Assembly: GCA_000469685.2 (NCBI GenBank)
Contig: LS997563.1
Span: 36,139,468 to 36,203,467, forward strand
DNA length: 64,000 bases
Direction: 5' to 3'
Source: Haemonchus contortus
Taxonomy: Eukaryota; Nematoda; Chromadorea; Rhabditida; Trichostrongylidae
Part shown: piece by piece, positions 47,501 through 60,206 of the stretch
Position numbering within the stretch: the first letter of the stretch is position 1
Layout of the letters: every line of letters begins with the position of its first letter
The notes under the pieces: model-generated
The model's database searches: none
Seen by the model: only the letters and a program-made list of their open reading frames with translations
Told to the model about the DNA's origin: nothing
Translations under genes and position numbers: made by a program

Positions 47501-50500
47501 CTACTTTAATTGAGGGAAAGACATTTGGGGCTTCAACTCGGTGAGACTCTCGTTCCAGTACTGCGTTATGGTCTTCCATTGCGTGTAGAAATTAATTCCG
47601 GCCTGGAAGTATTTTTATCATTTGATTGTTTGATTGTTTAATAAGAAAGTTGCACATGTCTTACTTTTCCATAGAAGTTCATGTCTCCTCTGAATGAACC
47701 ACGAGATCCAGTGAAAGAGAACATAGGTAGAGGGACAGGAATAGGTACGTTCACGCCAATCTGGCCGCAATCAACCTCGTTCATGAACCTATTCAGAGCT
47801 TTGAGAACCCGTGAGCATAAAGCCAGAAATTAAAGCTTACTTCCTGGCGGTAGCACCGTTTGACGTGAAGATGGCGGTTCCGTTTCCATACGGGTTGTGG
47901 TTGATAATATCAATAGCATCGTTCAAGTTTTCTGCCTCCATGACAACTAGAACTGGTCCGAAGATCTCTTCCTAAATTGTTTGTTCAAGGGATATACTTC
48001 TAACCATTGAGCATTAGACCTTACCAATGCTATACTCAGAAGGAACAAGTGATAGCAGTTATAAAAAGTATAACTACAGAAACCTACGGAATCGTACCTT
48101 ATAGCAGGTCATGTTTGGCTTAACGCCTGCGATGATCGATGCCCCAACGAAGTTGCCGTTCTCGAACCCGGGAACAACTATGTTGCTTCCATCAAGCATG
48201 ACATTGGCTCCCTCCTGTAATATTTTACTGAGTAAGAGGCTTCGATGCCGTTTAGACATCAAACCTTCTTTGCTCCTTGGATGAGACCTACGACGCGCTG
48301 CTTTGCAGCCTTCGATATTAATGGGCCAATGTCGGTTTCTGGTTTCCAACCTTAACAAATTGGATCATTTCAATGAAACGAAATCATTGGAAATGTTATT
48401 AAGACGAACCGGCGTTAACGTGGAGTTTCTTGGCTTTCTCAACAATCTCGGGTAACCAAGAACGAGCTTCTCCGACCAGGATGGCCGTCGTAAGTGCCAT
48501 ACAACGCTGTCCTGCTGCTCCAAATGCAGCAGCTGTCAACTAAACATAACATAGCTTTAGATAGACATGGTTGTAGCTTTTTCCCATACAAATTTCACAA
48601 GAAGGGGGTATGACTGCTAGATGAGTACTGTTAATGCTCAAGTTCTTTTGGTTTTCATTTTTTTTACCTTCAGAAACGGTTACATAGCTTTTAAGGTAAT
48701 AATATGACACTATGAGAAGTAAATACCTGATTGAGGGTTTGTTCCTTGTTGCAGTCTGGCATGATCACTCCATGGTTTTTGGCTCCCATGTTCGATTGAA
48801 CACGCTTGCCGTTGCGAGCTCCACGTTCATAGATGTGTTTGCCCTAAAAACCAACGATGAAGGGTTCATAGATGTGTTTGCCCTGAAAAACAACGATGAA
48901 GGAGGGATGTCAGATGTTTATTATTTGTTGCAGAGTGGTGTAGCCTTCCTGAAAGCCACTAAGTAGCCCCTCTGCCATTGAAACTTTATAAAATGAGAAA
49001 ATGAAGAGTCTAGTGAAGAACCTACCGCTTGATCAGCTCCAACGAAAGAGATCGCTTGAATATCGGGATGATCGCATATAAAGTTCACCGTGTCATGTTG
49101 ACCATGAATCACGTTGACGCACCCATCAGGAACCCCAGCTTCCTGAAAGGCAGAGCAATAGCTGGTTACGAATACTATCTATGCGCAGCCACTCCTACCT
49201 TAGCGAGCTCGACCAGCATCATGCAAGCTCCAGGATCTTGTTCCGATGGCTTGATCACCATAGTGTTTCCAGTGGCAATTGCCAGGGGGAACATCCACAG
49301 AGGGATCATAGCCGGAAAGTTGAATGGGCAAATACCAGCAGTGACTCCCAATGGAACACGGAATGAGAAAGTATCCATATCGCGTGATACACTATAAATC
49401 CAGTCCGTTCAGCAAGTGCTAGGAGAATGGAGGGATCTCAAGAAAAACTGACTTTGGGAGAGTTTCTCCAAGCATAAGCGATGGTACTGAGCAAGCATGT
49501 TCGACAACCTTAAAACTCACTCCAGAAGTGATTAATAGGTATCATATCACAACGACATAAATTGTGTTTAGAAGAACCTGAAGTCCTCTGTTAACATCTC
49601 CCTCAGCATCGGGGAGCGTCTTTCCTTGTTCTTGTGTGATGTTGTCGGCAAGCTTCTTGATGTCACGCTTGATGAGAGCTTGAAGACGGAACAGAGTCTG
49701 CTGACGCGTCAAAGGAGAGCTGAAAGGGAGGAACAAATGAGTTGAAGGGAATGATGAATTGAACAGACCGAAGAACTTACGTATTCTTCCATGTGCTGAA
49801 AGCCTTCTTACACGACTCAACAGCTGTCGCCATTTCAGACTGTGTGCATTTGGGAACTCGAGCAATGACTTCATTTGTGGCCTAAATTCGACAACGATTT
49901 AAGATTAGCTTTTGGAATGATGGGGAGTTTTTCGGAAATTGAATTTTCACATTCTCTTTTCGTATGAGCCGAGTAGTGGAGTGCGCAGGACTACTATAGA
50001 AGGTCATTCCGATTCGAGTTTTCACTATAACGAAACCCTTCCATCTTGAAGAGCAGCGCTTCAGATTATAGTTCACGGTGAAAAGGTAGGATGTGTGCAT
50101 GGCGACGGGTGAAGTGCTCGGATATAATGAGAAGGAGAGAGAAGCTTGAGAGAGATGAGAAACGGTAGCTTTCTCATGTCCGCTATTTCCATTCATTCCA
50201 TCCCTTTCCATCCATTCTCTTTCACCTTTTGGAAGGTACTTCATCGACGGTTAATTCATGTGGGGTGACGACGCTACCACGGAACTTCTTCATAGAGGGA
50301 CCCTGAGCCGATTAGTGACGAGGTTACGTGGCGTACCATACTCTATAAGGAGGACAACCGAATAAGTCGCAAACGAATAGTCATCGGTACTTGCCCAGAG
50401 GCGCAAATACATTCAGGGGAGTGACTTCCTGTTCTGTCTCTGCAGTGTTGGGTCTTTGGGTCTTTGCATGCGTGTATAGATAGCCCGCGGGTGTCGTAGG

Positions 50501-53500
50501 TACCCTTCAGACGTCTCAGCCAAAACCTGCATTCGGGTGACTAGATAGTAACCATTAGGCAATCGTGTTTGCTTCCAAAAAAAGCCCCTTCGCTATTCTG
50601 AGATAATCTGACTACCTACCAGGCGTCTATCTCACCCCTACACCGTAGCCTGAAAAACTATTCGTGGGTACCCAAATGCAGAACAGTAATATAAATGAGC
50701 CCCTCCCCTTGAACGAGATAGCCATCAATGAGGAGCGATGGGTAAGACTGCTCGGAAGGGGCTGCTAAAATTCTGGGGCCATAAAAGGAGCATTAAAGGA
50801 AAAGACCAAAATCTTATTGTATTTTCAGAGCATGATTGTTTGCATGTGTATCGGAGATGTGACTATACAACCTAGGAAGACCAAGTACGACATCATCAGA
50901 TTGACCGAAATGAAGGCACCGTCGGCTGCATCCGCAGACCTAATTTATGAAACATGCGACATCAGAAGTATCCGCAGAGTAGACGTCCTTGTCAACACGA
51001 CATTAGCTATAAACATCCGTTGGCAAGCTTGAAAGCCTGACAGTCCGAACCACGGACTACGTTGAGAAGATGTTATCTCAGCTCTGAAAATCTTCGTTGC
51101 CAATGCACCAACACTAAGCTACAAAGACGAGAAGCACTAAGCGTTTTATGTTAACCAGGAAAACTCTTCAGAAAGGACCATACCCTCTTTGAGGTCATTG
51201 TCGACGGACTGGCGCGATGGTCAGACTTCTTCATGGAAACTCTAAACGAAAGCTGCGCTGTGCCTTGGACCCCTCAAGCGTGGACGATCCACTAGACTAC
51301 ATTGGCTTGTGACAGGGACGAATGGAGACGTTGCTGGCGCTCACTCAAGAAAATCTATGATTAAAGGGACAACATATTATATAGATGAATGCCCAAACCC
51401 ACACACTCACACCACTGATCTTCTCTGTCAAACTTATAGCTCCATTAAGTCCTGCGAAAGGTTCTCCGTTATCAGCAAGAATGCGATATGGTCGTTCTTC
51501 TCTATCAGATTTTGGCTACTGTGGGGAGATGGCAGCAGAAAAAGATGAATGATGATGATTGAAAGAACCATGGATGGAGTGAAAGCTTGTGGAACTAAGG
51601 AATGATACTGCACAGAATAAAAACCTTATGAGGCGATTAAAAACGTTTAATGATGAGGTAAGAACGTAAGTGACTTGATGCAAGGATACACTTGTACTAA
51701 ATAAAAGGTCTGAAAGCACTCAATTTCATTTGTCTCACTCACGGGATTGGTCAGTTCGATCCAGTCGTTGGTCTTCGATTCGACAGGACGACCATCTATC
51801 CACATTTTAACCGTCTTGTCGGCAAGGGCTGCTCTACTCGTAGAAATGTAAGCATATTGCTGGCCAATAGCAAATGCCTGTAAATAAGATTACATTATTC
51901 GATAGGTGAAAAAAAAAACTACCTACATCATGGTAATCTTATTATGAAGGAAAGCAGAAGGGATCTCAAGATTTTCTGCAAACGACAGGTGTGTAGCATA
52001 CACCGACTAAGCTTGTTATCTCAAATCATCTACGCTTTTAACACTATTAAAAACATTTTGCGAGCCACCAAAGTAGTTCGAGAGCAGTTTGAAACATTTT
52101 CCTCACTGCAAATCACATTCACTGCTTTTCAGCTTTACACAATGCTCCCCAAATGGTGACGAATACATCTTCACAAAGGGGGTACACACAATACTGTGCA
52201 GCTGCAAGTCTATCGTGATCACCTACATATACTGCTTAAAGGCTCAGTTCACGATAAAAATGGTCTCTGAGATTCCCTTACAGGATGAATTTGAGGCTCC
52301 TCCTTATACCATACCTATCGTTATAAGGGCAGAAAAAGTCCTGAATAAGGCACAGTAAGGAACCAGTGATTGCATCGTGCGAATGCCGCACCCCAATTGG
52401 ACGAGTTTCAACGGCTTTGTGGAGGTTACACCATTCATAAGAGAACCAATGTATGAAGTCCAAACAACTAGTCATGACCCATAGCGACAGTGAAATGCAA
52501 TTCTGGACAGTTATGGTTTGATGTAGTCAGCTTTTTGCACGATGGGAGCAAGCTGAATCTCGTCCAACAATCCCTACATGCCATTCCTGTCGCAGTGATC
52601 TCGCACAACCTCCACTTCCACCAATTTAAAGAAGCTTGAAGTAGCCGATGAACTACTCTACAACACTTCCGTTTTTCAACCTAAGAAGGGTACCTAAAAT
52701 TATTGTAAACTGTGCCTTCAAGATCCATTTTTAATTACCAAGCATCCTCATCTTATATAATCTGACGTAATCCTTTCTAGCTATAAATAGCACTATCATC
52801 AATTATAAAAATCTGCGGTGAGTCGGTAAGTAACTATGACTCAAATTTCTACAAGAATTCAGTAACAACCATAACAAACCTGCAAACGGCAAAGCAGTGT
52901 AAAACATTCAACCTTGCATTCGTTGCATGAAAAACAGCCTCTTGGAGCTGATTTCTCTAACCTCGAACTTCGTATTCGGAAGGTTAAATGTTGAGTATGT
53001 GAAAGTTACCCTGGATACCCTCACTCAAGGGGTCAGTTACAGAAGGCGGTCTTATGAGTTTAAAGATCAATCAAACGAAAAAATTTTTTTGATGGGGGAA
53101 AATGGTCGCTTACAGGGATAGGAGCGGTTGAGCCACTACCACTAGTATTCTCAATGCCGGACCCTATATTGGGGTAACGGAATTTCTTCCCGAACTCCCA
53201 CGACCTGCGGCAGTGGTTCCGCGGCGACTCTCTGTGTCTTTCCATTAGAAATTCGAATCTCTCCCTTCATAGCGCGCGACATGCCGTTCGGAGAGAAGAT
53301 GCCAGACCCCCACATCTGCACTCGCTCCACTTCACAGCCTCCCTCCCTCCCTTTCTCCCTCTTCCTTCAGGATCTCTTCAAGAGAAGCTAGTCGAGAAAC
53401 AGACACGGATAGAATACTATAGCAGAGAGTTATGCGACAAATTAATTCCCCTCGTCGACGTGTGCGCTTCGTTGCGCGCGTCGGTTGAAACTGAGTCACG

Positions 53501-56500
53501 CCGCAGCCGTAGCATGCGGCGGGTCGGCCTGCGATACTTGACGGACGTCGCAGTTGTCAGTGAAGATATGATGGACTAATGCAAATCATTCGTCCACTAA
53601 CGTTTGGTGGTACTGTAATGTCTCGAGACCTCAGTGGGCTGCGCCGCGCACGAAGTGGGCGAGATGACCTAGTTTTGATGGACGCGCGGAACGCACGTTC
53701 CCCCTCATTGATAGCCGCAGGAAGCTGTAATGCTGTCGTACAGCGTATGACATAGCTCAAGTTAGTGAAAAACACCGCATTGTTACCAATAGGCAAGGTT
53801 CCAGTGAAGGGACTAATTAGTTGCGAAGCTCCAAGCAGATCAAATGAATATTCATAAGCGATAAACAACTAGCAGACAATTGCAGGTCATAGCATACTCG
53901 TAAGGGGAGTTGGGCAGCAGAAACGATTTTGTGGAATCGATCCGCCGCACGCGGCTACCATTTGCCTCCTTATAAAAGTTCTAGCGTTCTTCGTACAACT
54001 CAGTCGCTATGCTATTATTACTTATGGCATCATTCTACTGTTAGTTCTTTTGCTCCTGTTTTTCTTCCTTGCTGCTGCATTTTGCTACATTCCATCGCGC
54101 GCGGCGTCACTTTCGCCGTGACGCTACAGTTTCGTTCCTACTGCACCACACCCCTCGTAAGGGTACAATAAAAGGTTGTAGCGATTACCGACCACTTATT
54201 GCAGCTACATACTCCAGCGATTTATAGTCTTTTTTTACGTTCCAACTTCAAGCTCTTGATAGCCAAATTGGAAAAAAACGCCAATCGAACATGAGAATCT
54301 CAGCGACAATTGGCCTCCCTCTGCCAATATGTAAGTTGAGAGCACGGGTGGGGATAGTGAAGTGGAATTGGGACACTATCACAAACGCATGTAGGCCGAA
54401 TTCTGGACAGACAAACCGATCTTTCTATCTCTCCGGGGATAGCTACCTTCATTGTGTACAGTTCATAAAAATTTTATGCAGGCCCTTAGTCCTTTTATCC
54501 AAACTGAATTTGGTCTTCACAGTAGTCACGTTTTTTTTGTCGAGTGTGAACTTTTTACCCTCGTCAAGTCTTATCAGTTAGCAGACATAAAGCGAATCGG
54601 ATGTTTTTTCTGGGCGGTGTCCCACTCACGAATGGCAAGAAGTGTAGCAAGAATTTTCACGGCATTATAGCTGCTCTTGGTATCTGCTGAGGACAAAAGA
54701 CGAAAGCTCTTCAATCAACTTCATGAGCTTAGCTTTCAACTCTGTTGAAGGCACTCTACAAACCATCGAAGTGGTTGAGGCTTTTTGCTGACGGCAGTTC
54801 ATAGTCGCTGGCCCAAGTCCTAACCTGTACCCCTGCCTCCTCCCCAAGAGGTGATGAACTCATGTTCATAAAGTGAATACATACAAAACCGTGCAGCAGC
54901 GAGCCTCTCCTGATCACTCAACTTAACTAGTTCATTGCGTGCTATGTTTCCACTACCAGATATCTTTTATTTCGAGCATCTTGCGCATCTTGCGTATCTA
55001 CATTGCTTTTCAGGGAATTGCATGTGTTCTGAGAGGATACACGATACTTAATACACTCGTAATTAATTGCTTCAGTCAATCTTACTGGAAATGCCGTTTG
55101 AGACCATCCAACTCCCCAAGAGTGAAGGTGTAAAAACTAAAATCGCTTATTTCTGGAGCAGTCCTGTCTTGAGGACCACTCTTACGTTTGAAGGAAGAGT
55201 CCATCTCTGTTTATTGAGCTAGCGAGCCTGAGCCAGTATTCAATTAGACCTAGTTGTTCTGAGCTTATGAGCTATAATATAACCAATGACCTCTGGTTGA
55301 CTTCCGACTCCTTCAGTACATCGATATATTCACGATATACGAATGCAAATATCTAGCTATTAGATGGCCCACTCAAATGACCTACTCTTTTCACAGTTAC
55401 ATACCAAGCCCTTTATCTTTATGTGGGAGGTGCCGATACTGCCCACGATGACAGACACCTCTACTCGCTTTTGTATGTCATTTGCAGCCATATACAGTAC
55501 AAAACAGTCAGGAATTTTTACGATTTTGTTTCAAAGTGGAATGATTAGCGTTCTTTGGAGATTGATTAACGCGGGCGATGTTATCAAACTTTTATCACCC
55601 TTGGTGGCACATTCTATAGCATCGCACCCATGGTCACGGTAGCATTGAAACGTTCAGCGACAAAAATGGTGAAAAAACTTGATTACAAAGGTGAGAAACA
55701 CCTAAAAATGAAAGAAGAAAATGTTCTTTGCCTGAGACTGCGGTGGTGAGAGTCAGTGAGTGTCCTATTCACCTATTCTACCGAGGTATCAATATGAAAA
55801 CTCACTATTTAGCGACTATCATCCAATAATAAACCCCTCCAACCCCTTGAACTTCAACCTTCCGAAAACCGTTGCTATCTGTGAAAAATGGCTTGTTAAG
55901 TGAATGGAAAAGCTCTGGTGAAATTAAAGTTGTGGAGTGTCAGGCCCTTTTGTGCTCTGCGTGTCTTCAATTCTTTCCCCATCTATTCATCTCACCCATC
56001 CCGGAAGCTCCTCGTCTTCCAAAAGTTAGGGAAGAAGCTTCGGAGTGGGTAAACCAACTGGATGTTCAATTCTTATACCATCCCAGCCTTTTGCGTGAGA
56101 TAATTATATCTCCCACCCCGGAGCTCCTCCCCTAACTTTCAGAAGGAGAGGAAACCATCTCAGCGCCCTAGCAACTTTTACTTGTAGTATTCCTTCGGTT
56201 ACCAACCCTCAACATGCACGTCGATTCCCTTGGACCTGACAAACCTATGTAAATCCCGTGACTGCGAAAATCGAAAGCAGAAGTGGAAATGATATGAGTA
56301 AAAAATGTTGTAATAATTATGTTGTGGTCTATTTATGGTAACTTTTGAAGTCAGTGTTGCACAGTTATTTGAATGAGAGTTCTATTAAGCAGTCGATTCA
56401 GTCTAAGCCTTCTCGTGACGGTAGAATAATTCCGAGTTCCAATCGATATGGAAGAAAGTTCAAAGAACTAAACAAACAGTCTTGACGTACCGGGAGCCTT

Positions 56501-56517
56501 GCCACTCGGGAGAGCAT
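47501..56517 (-). CDS. alh-8: Methylmalonate-semialdehyde dehydrogenase, copy C (complete, conserved)
   Basis: Exons on the minus strand: 56517-56491, 51877-51743, 49881-49781, 49719-49578, 49508-49453, 49391-49199, 49142-49026, 48843-48727, 48539-48410, 48350-48265, 48214-48098, 47971-47841, 47788-47665 and 47602-47501. They give about 525 residues, close to the usual family length. Exon 1 encodes MLSRVARLP with a GTACGT donor, matching exon 1 of copy B in length and phase, and is a likely mitochondrial presequence. Conserved features include [26 protein letters not shown] (catalytic Cys near 309), [20 protein letters not shown] and [10 protein letters not shown]. This is probably the housekeeping copy for valine/propionate catabolism. 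Intron 1 (4.6 kb) and intron 2 are swollen by repeats, including an antisense RTE relic. A 39-bp tandem duplication spans the acceptor of the exon at 48843. It is convergent with the Mediator gene. Confidence 0.93.
48825..48902. repeat. 39-bp tandem duplication across an alh-8 C splice acceptor
   Basis: Units 48825-48863 and 48864-48902 differ by only two or three bases. Each holds the intron end and the first bases of the exon starting at 48843, so two acceptors precede two copies of GGCAAACAC. Use of the upstream one would insert 13 codons ending in an in-frame TAG. Confidence 0.85.
50817..51372 (+). pseudogene. RTE-type LINE relic, internally deleted, in alh-8 C intron 2
   Basis: The 5' part matches nematode RTE endonuclease sequence ([24 protein letters not shown], then [17 protein letters not shown]). 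After about 51208 it jumps to the extreme C-terminus ([34 protein letters not shown]). The reverse transcriptase is missing. Frames are broken. Antisense to alh-8. Confidence 0.7.
52237..52722. mobile_element. TIR element of about 0.5 kb, copy 2
   Basis: Starts GGCTCAGTTCACGATAAAAA and ends TTGTAAACTGTGCCTTCAAG. Colinear with copy 1 but clearly diverged. Located in intron 1 of alh-8 copy C. Confidence 0.75.
53560..53770. repeat. Interspersed repeat shared with 42600-42830, copy 2
   Basis: Contains CAGTGGGCTGCGCCGCGCAC, GATGACCTAGT and AACGCACGTTCCCCCTCA. Inside intron 1 of alh-8 copy C. Confidence 0.6.
55985..56150 (+). repeat. Interspersed repeat, copy 2 of 2
   Basis: Contains GATGTTCAATTCTT, TTTTGCGTGAGATAATTA and CACCCCGGAGCTCCTCC. 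Matches the complement of 21845-22015. Inside intron 1 of alh-8 copy C. Confidence 0.55.
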
Positions 56518-57970
56518 CGTTTCACCTCAAGTTCCTAAAATCAAAGTGAACAGTAAAAAAAACCAAATGAAATGACAAAAAATAGAAGACCAATAGAGTG
56601 CGGTTAGAAAAACGGTGAGCTCGTAAGGAAAAGAAACGCCAACAAGAAACGAGGGACACGTGAAATAATGGGTGGAGCGACGTTTGGGAGAAGAGATATC
56701 TCGATCAGGAACAAACGAAGGGGAGAAGTTGGTGAAAAGAGGGTGGCGAGACACCGCGGAAGCTGGAGAAGCGACATAGACGGTGATAGGCGACCACGTG
56801 CCCGTAGTAACAAACTGCAGCGAAACTCTCACCAAGGGCACCCGTGTGGCAGATTTGATCCTTGGTCTTTTGAAAAAGCGAAGAAAGCGATAGCGATGTC
56901 AAAATCAGAACTTTCCCTCGCATGTTTAAGGTCAAAGAACCAGGTCATGAAGCTGTTACAACCTCAACCTCTCCATATTCAGGAATGTTTCAGATTGATC
57001 TCTAGTAATCACTTTTGTTTCGGTCAGATACGGTCTACCGTTCACCTAGCACAGTTAGGCAGAAGAACGTTTTAACTTACTTCGTTGTGTACAAGTCTCA
57101 TGATGTCCGTCGAGGCCTTTTTACTCTAACCTCTCCTGAAACCACATTTCGTGATCGCGAAATTCAAGAACTCCGTAAAAATTTATTTTCAGCCATTAGT
57201 AAGCCGGTTAGTATAGAAAAATGTGGAAGATTGTCAAAACATTTTGTATGATTTCCTATTCAATGCGGGTTCAATTCAGCGATGGAATATCTAGGAGAAT
57301 TCCTCACTTTGCTAGCAAACTGCAAACAAGCCTGATGCCATTACTCGTACCCACCCTTTTGAATCGCCTTAGCTGCTGGAGCTTTTCCTTATTGCACAGA
57401 GCTGCAAGCGCCTCGTGATGGTCAAGTACGATTGGCGGAGGGTAGTTGATGGACGGGCATGCTACGTCTTTCTCTGTGGAACTATTGTATCTGCGCTGTT
57501 CATCCACTCCCTCTAAGGACCACCGGAATTGAGACACCACGACCTCTGACCCAGAGAGAAGATGTGCCCTTTCCAGCTGCCTTCTTCGACGTGATGAGCA
57601 GTTGTTCAGGACAATAGCGATCGTCCTGGTGTAATGTCTAATTCATTGGCGGAATGGAAAGATTGAAGGCACACATACGCTCTCGAAAGGGAAGTAGAGG
57701 GAGAAGCCTTTTAGCTGTTAGCGGTCGCTGGTTCTAAAAGAACCAAACTTGGTGCGCTTCAGCTCTCGGGCTGAAATCATCTATTAAATGGTAGAAAGAG
57801 TTCCCATTATAGAAGCTCATACGTGAAAAAGCGATAACTTGAAGGTTTTGTTGCCACCCGTGTTTCTGCGTGGTGACATCTCGATCGGTCTCTGACCCTT
57901 TACGTATTTACTCATTAGTGTTCGATTTCACCGTGCAATCAGCAGTGTGTAGAAAGGCGGCCAGCGATAT
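56518..57970. other. Upstream flank of alh-8 C; no gene seen
   Basis: Open frames on both strands at 56527-57075 overlap and are not recognisable. The segment 57560-57690 resembles 61640-61760 (AGCTGCCTTC.TCGAC, GTGAGCAGTTGTT-type and CTAATTCATT.GCGGAA blocks). Confidence 0.4.
57560..57690. repeat. Interspersed repeat shared with 61640-61760
   Basis: The two segments share AGCTGCCTTC, GAGCAGTTGTT and CTAATTCATTGGCGGAA-like blocks in the same order. Confidence 0.5.
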
Positions 57971-58800
57971 TAGGGTTGCCTTTTATATTTCGGGTTTGGG
58001 CAACCCTAGTGATGCAATCTGGCAACTGACATATCTATCGTAGAGTTTGACCTTTTTGAGGTTGTAAGTACCCGGAAAAACCTAACTTAAAAGATTTATT
58101 TAGGCAAAAAATGGAATTAAATCGTGAACATTTTCGTGCGATTATTTCTTACAACTTTCAACGTTGATCAACTCAACAACAGTGCATGGACGAACTTAGT
58201 TCAATTTTCGGTGATAAAGGGGCAGTGTTGATCGATGGTATGGTGAATTCATCCGAGGTCGTAATTCACTCCAAGACGACTTTCGTGGAGACCGTACAAA
58301 ATCAGTTGTTGCTCCGGTAATCCGTCAAGTGACTCGTCTTGCGACCTATCGTGAGATTGGGACAACCTCAGGCATTAGAGGGACCAGCATACATTCAATA
58401 TTGCATGAACATTTGACTGTCAAAAAAATTTGTTTGAAAAAAAAAACTCTTCAATACGACAGAGCGAACTCTCACACATTACCTCAAACCATCGAATTGA
58501 TGGGTAATCCGCCATATACATAGTCCTGGCTTGGCACAGAATGACTTCTCTTCATTACCGTACGTAAGAAATTACATGGGTTCATCTAACTTTTTCGACA
58601 CCTGAAGGAGCGATTGATACGTACAGAACGCATGTTTTAAGAGTTACCTCAATCAGAGTGGAGAAGTGCTTGGACAGTTGGTTCAAACGCATGGAAAAGT
58701 GTATAGATCTTGATAGGGAATATTTCGAAAAACAATAAAGCAATTTTCAATGATTAATATTAGTTTTGTTCTATAATCCCGAAATATAAAAGGTAACCTA
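57971..58800 (+). mobile_element. Internally deleted mariner-like element
   Basis: Ends match as inverted repeats (TAGGGTTGCCTTTTATATTT on the left; the right end is the complement of TAGGTTACCTTTTATATTT), with TA at both edges. Inside are the transposase start (MELNREHFRAIISYNFQ at 58111), TYREIGTTSGI-like and TSIHSILHEHLTVKKIC segments, and the C-terminus (WFKRMEKCIDLDREYFEKQ). Frames shift and the catalytic core with its aspartates is missing. About 830 bp compared with about 1.3 kb for full elements. Non-functional. Confidence 0.85.
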
Positions 58801-60206
58801 CGTAGTTGTATGTACTAAACGATGTACCATAGGCTATTGAAGTTGGCGATGCTCTTAGCCTGGAAAATGAGATTTCAACTAGTGGAAGGGAAAACTACAG
58901 TCGTACACCTAGTATCTTGGCAATTTTGAAGTGCTGAAGGTTTCCACCGTCTCATGCTTTTCTATAGCGCTTATCCCGTGTCGTCACACAGTCCGCTTTC
59001 TCTACCATGTTGACGGTACTGTGATGAAGCGGCTGACAATGTTGGTGATTCGAGGTTCATTATTGCTTCAGATCCTTGCTTCGATATTTGCTATGAGCTA
59101 ATTGCTGGTTAGCGCTGAGTGCCGTGCATAGAAAGTCGGAGCTCTCAATGATGAAAAATCCTATGCTCTTTTGCGAACATGTAAATCTTACCCTGAACCT
59201 TCGAATGTGTGGGACACCATAATCTCTTGCCCCCCCCCCCCCCGCCCGAATGAAACGTCATTGACAGGTTTGAAAAATTTAACCATTCAGCGAGAAAAAG
59301 ATGAAGGATTCCTACGACAGTATCCATTTAGCCTTCAGCCGAAAGGGTTTAGCGGCAGATGGTTCACTATCGCACACGCCTGGTCACGGTTTTGAGTCCT
59401 GCATAAGTATCCGCTTGAGCCAGACAAGCCTTTTGATTGATAAGTCACATACGGAACCAATGCGCCACTAAATTCTGAGTGAAAGTCGAAGGCGGTGGCG
59501 CATTCCAAAAAGGGTAACTAAGGCAGAAGACTTAATTTATTCTTTCATCCTTCTTGCTTAGGCCATATAATGCATCATGGCCTGTGTCCACTTTGATAGC
59601 TGACACAAAAGTTGGAATTTCCAAAATTTCAGGAAGCTATTAAGAATTGTACTGATTTCAGCTCCGCACTTTTTGTACTGTCAGAGTGTGTTTTACAGGA
59701 AGTAGACTACTTTGATCGCTGCTGCAGAAAATTGGTGATCGAATCTCTTTACAGCCCCGCTTTAATTCACCTGCTTTACTTCACCCCTACCAAAAAGTAT
59801 TTCACTTATTAAACAGACAAGCATTTTCCTTGTCACCTCATTTCCTGCCCATCTATCGTCCGAAGCATTTTGTTTGACAACTTTCCGCAGATGAATAAAT
59901 TCTCTGAGATCAATCAAAGGGTGTACTTGGCAAGCCCGTGGAACTATCGCAGCCAACACGCTTAGTTCGACTCAAAAAAAAAAAGAAACGTGCCTAGCGC
60001 ATCTGGGAATGGAATCACATGACTTCGAACTACACTGCGGTGCAGATCGCACCCTATAAAAAATCTAATTTTTGAGAGGAGCCGAAACTCCTAATGCTTC
60101 TGCCGCAGATATGTTATGTGTAGAAGAGGCCAAATAATTTTGGCGCTATAATAAATAGATGACAGTGCATTTGAAAAATTCTGACGAGGCAGTATTGATT
60201 ATTTGA
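58801..60206. other. No gene seen
   Basis: A C-run lies near 59230-59242. A possible decayed SINE head lies near 59350-59460. Nothing else is supported. Confidence 0.35.

Larger units (their letters stand above)
51878..56490. other. alh-8 copy C intron 1, repeat-rich
   Basis: Intron of 4.6 kb inferred from exon 1 at 56517-56491. Holds the 0.5-kb TIR element, the GC-rich repeat at 53560-53770, and the repeat at 55985-56150. No other gene was recognised in it. Confidence 0.6.

Noticed and set aside
47501..51877. alh-8 C beginning at the exon ending 51743
   Set aside because: That exon has no suitable start. The short exon at 56517-56491 (MLSRVARLP) matches exon 1 of copy B in size, phase and donor.
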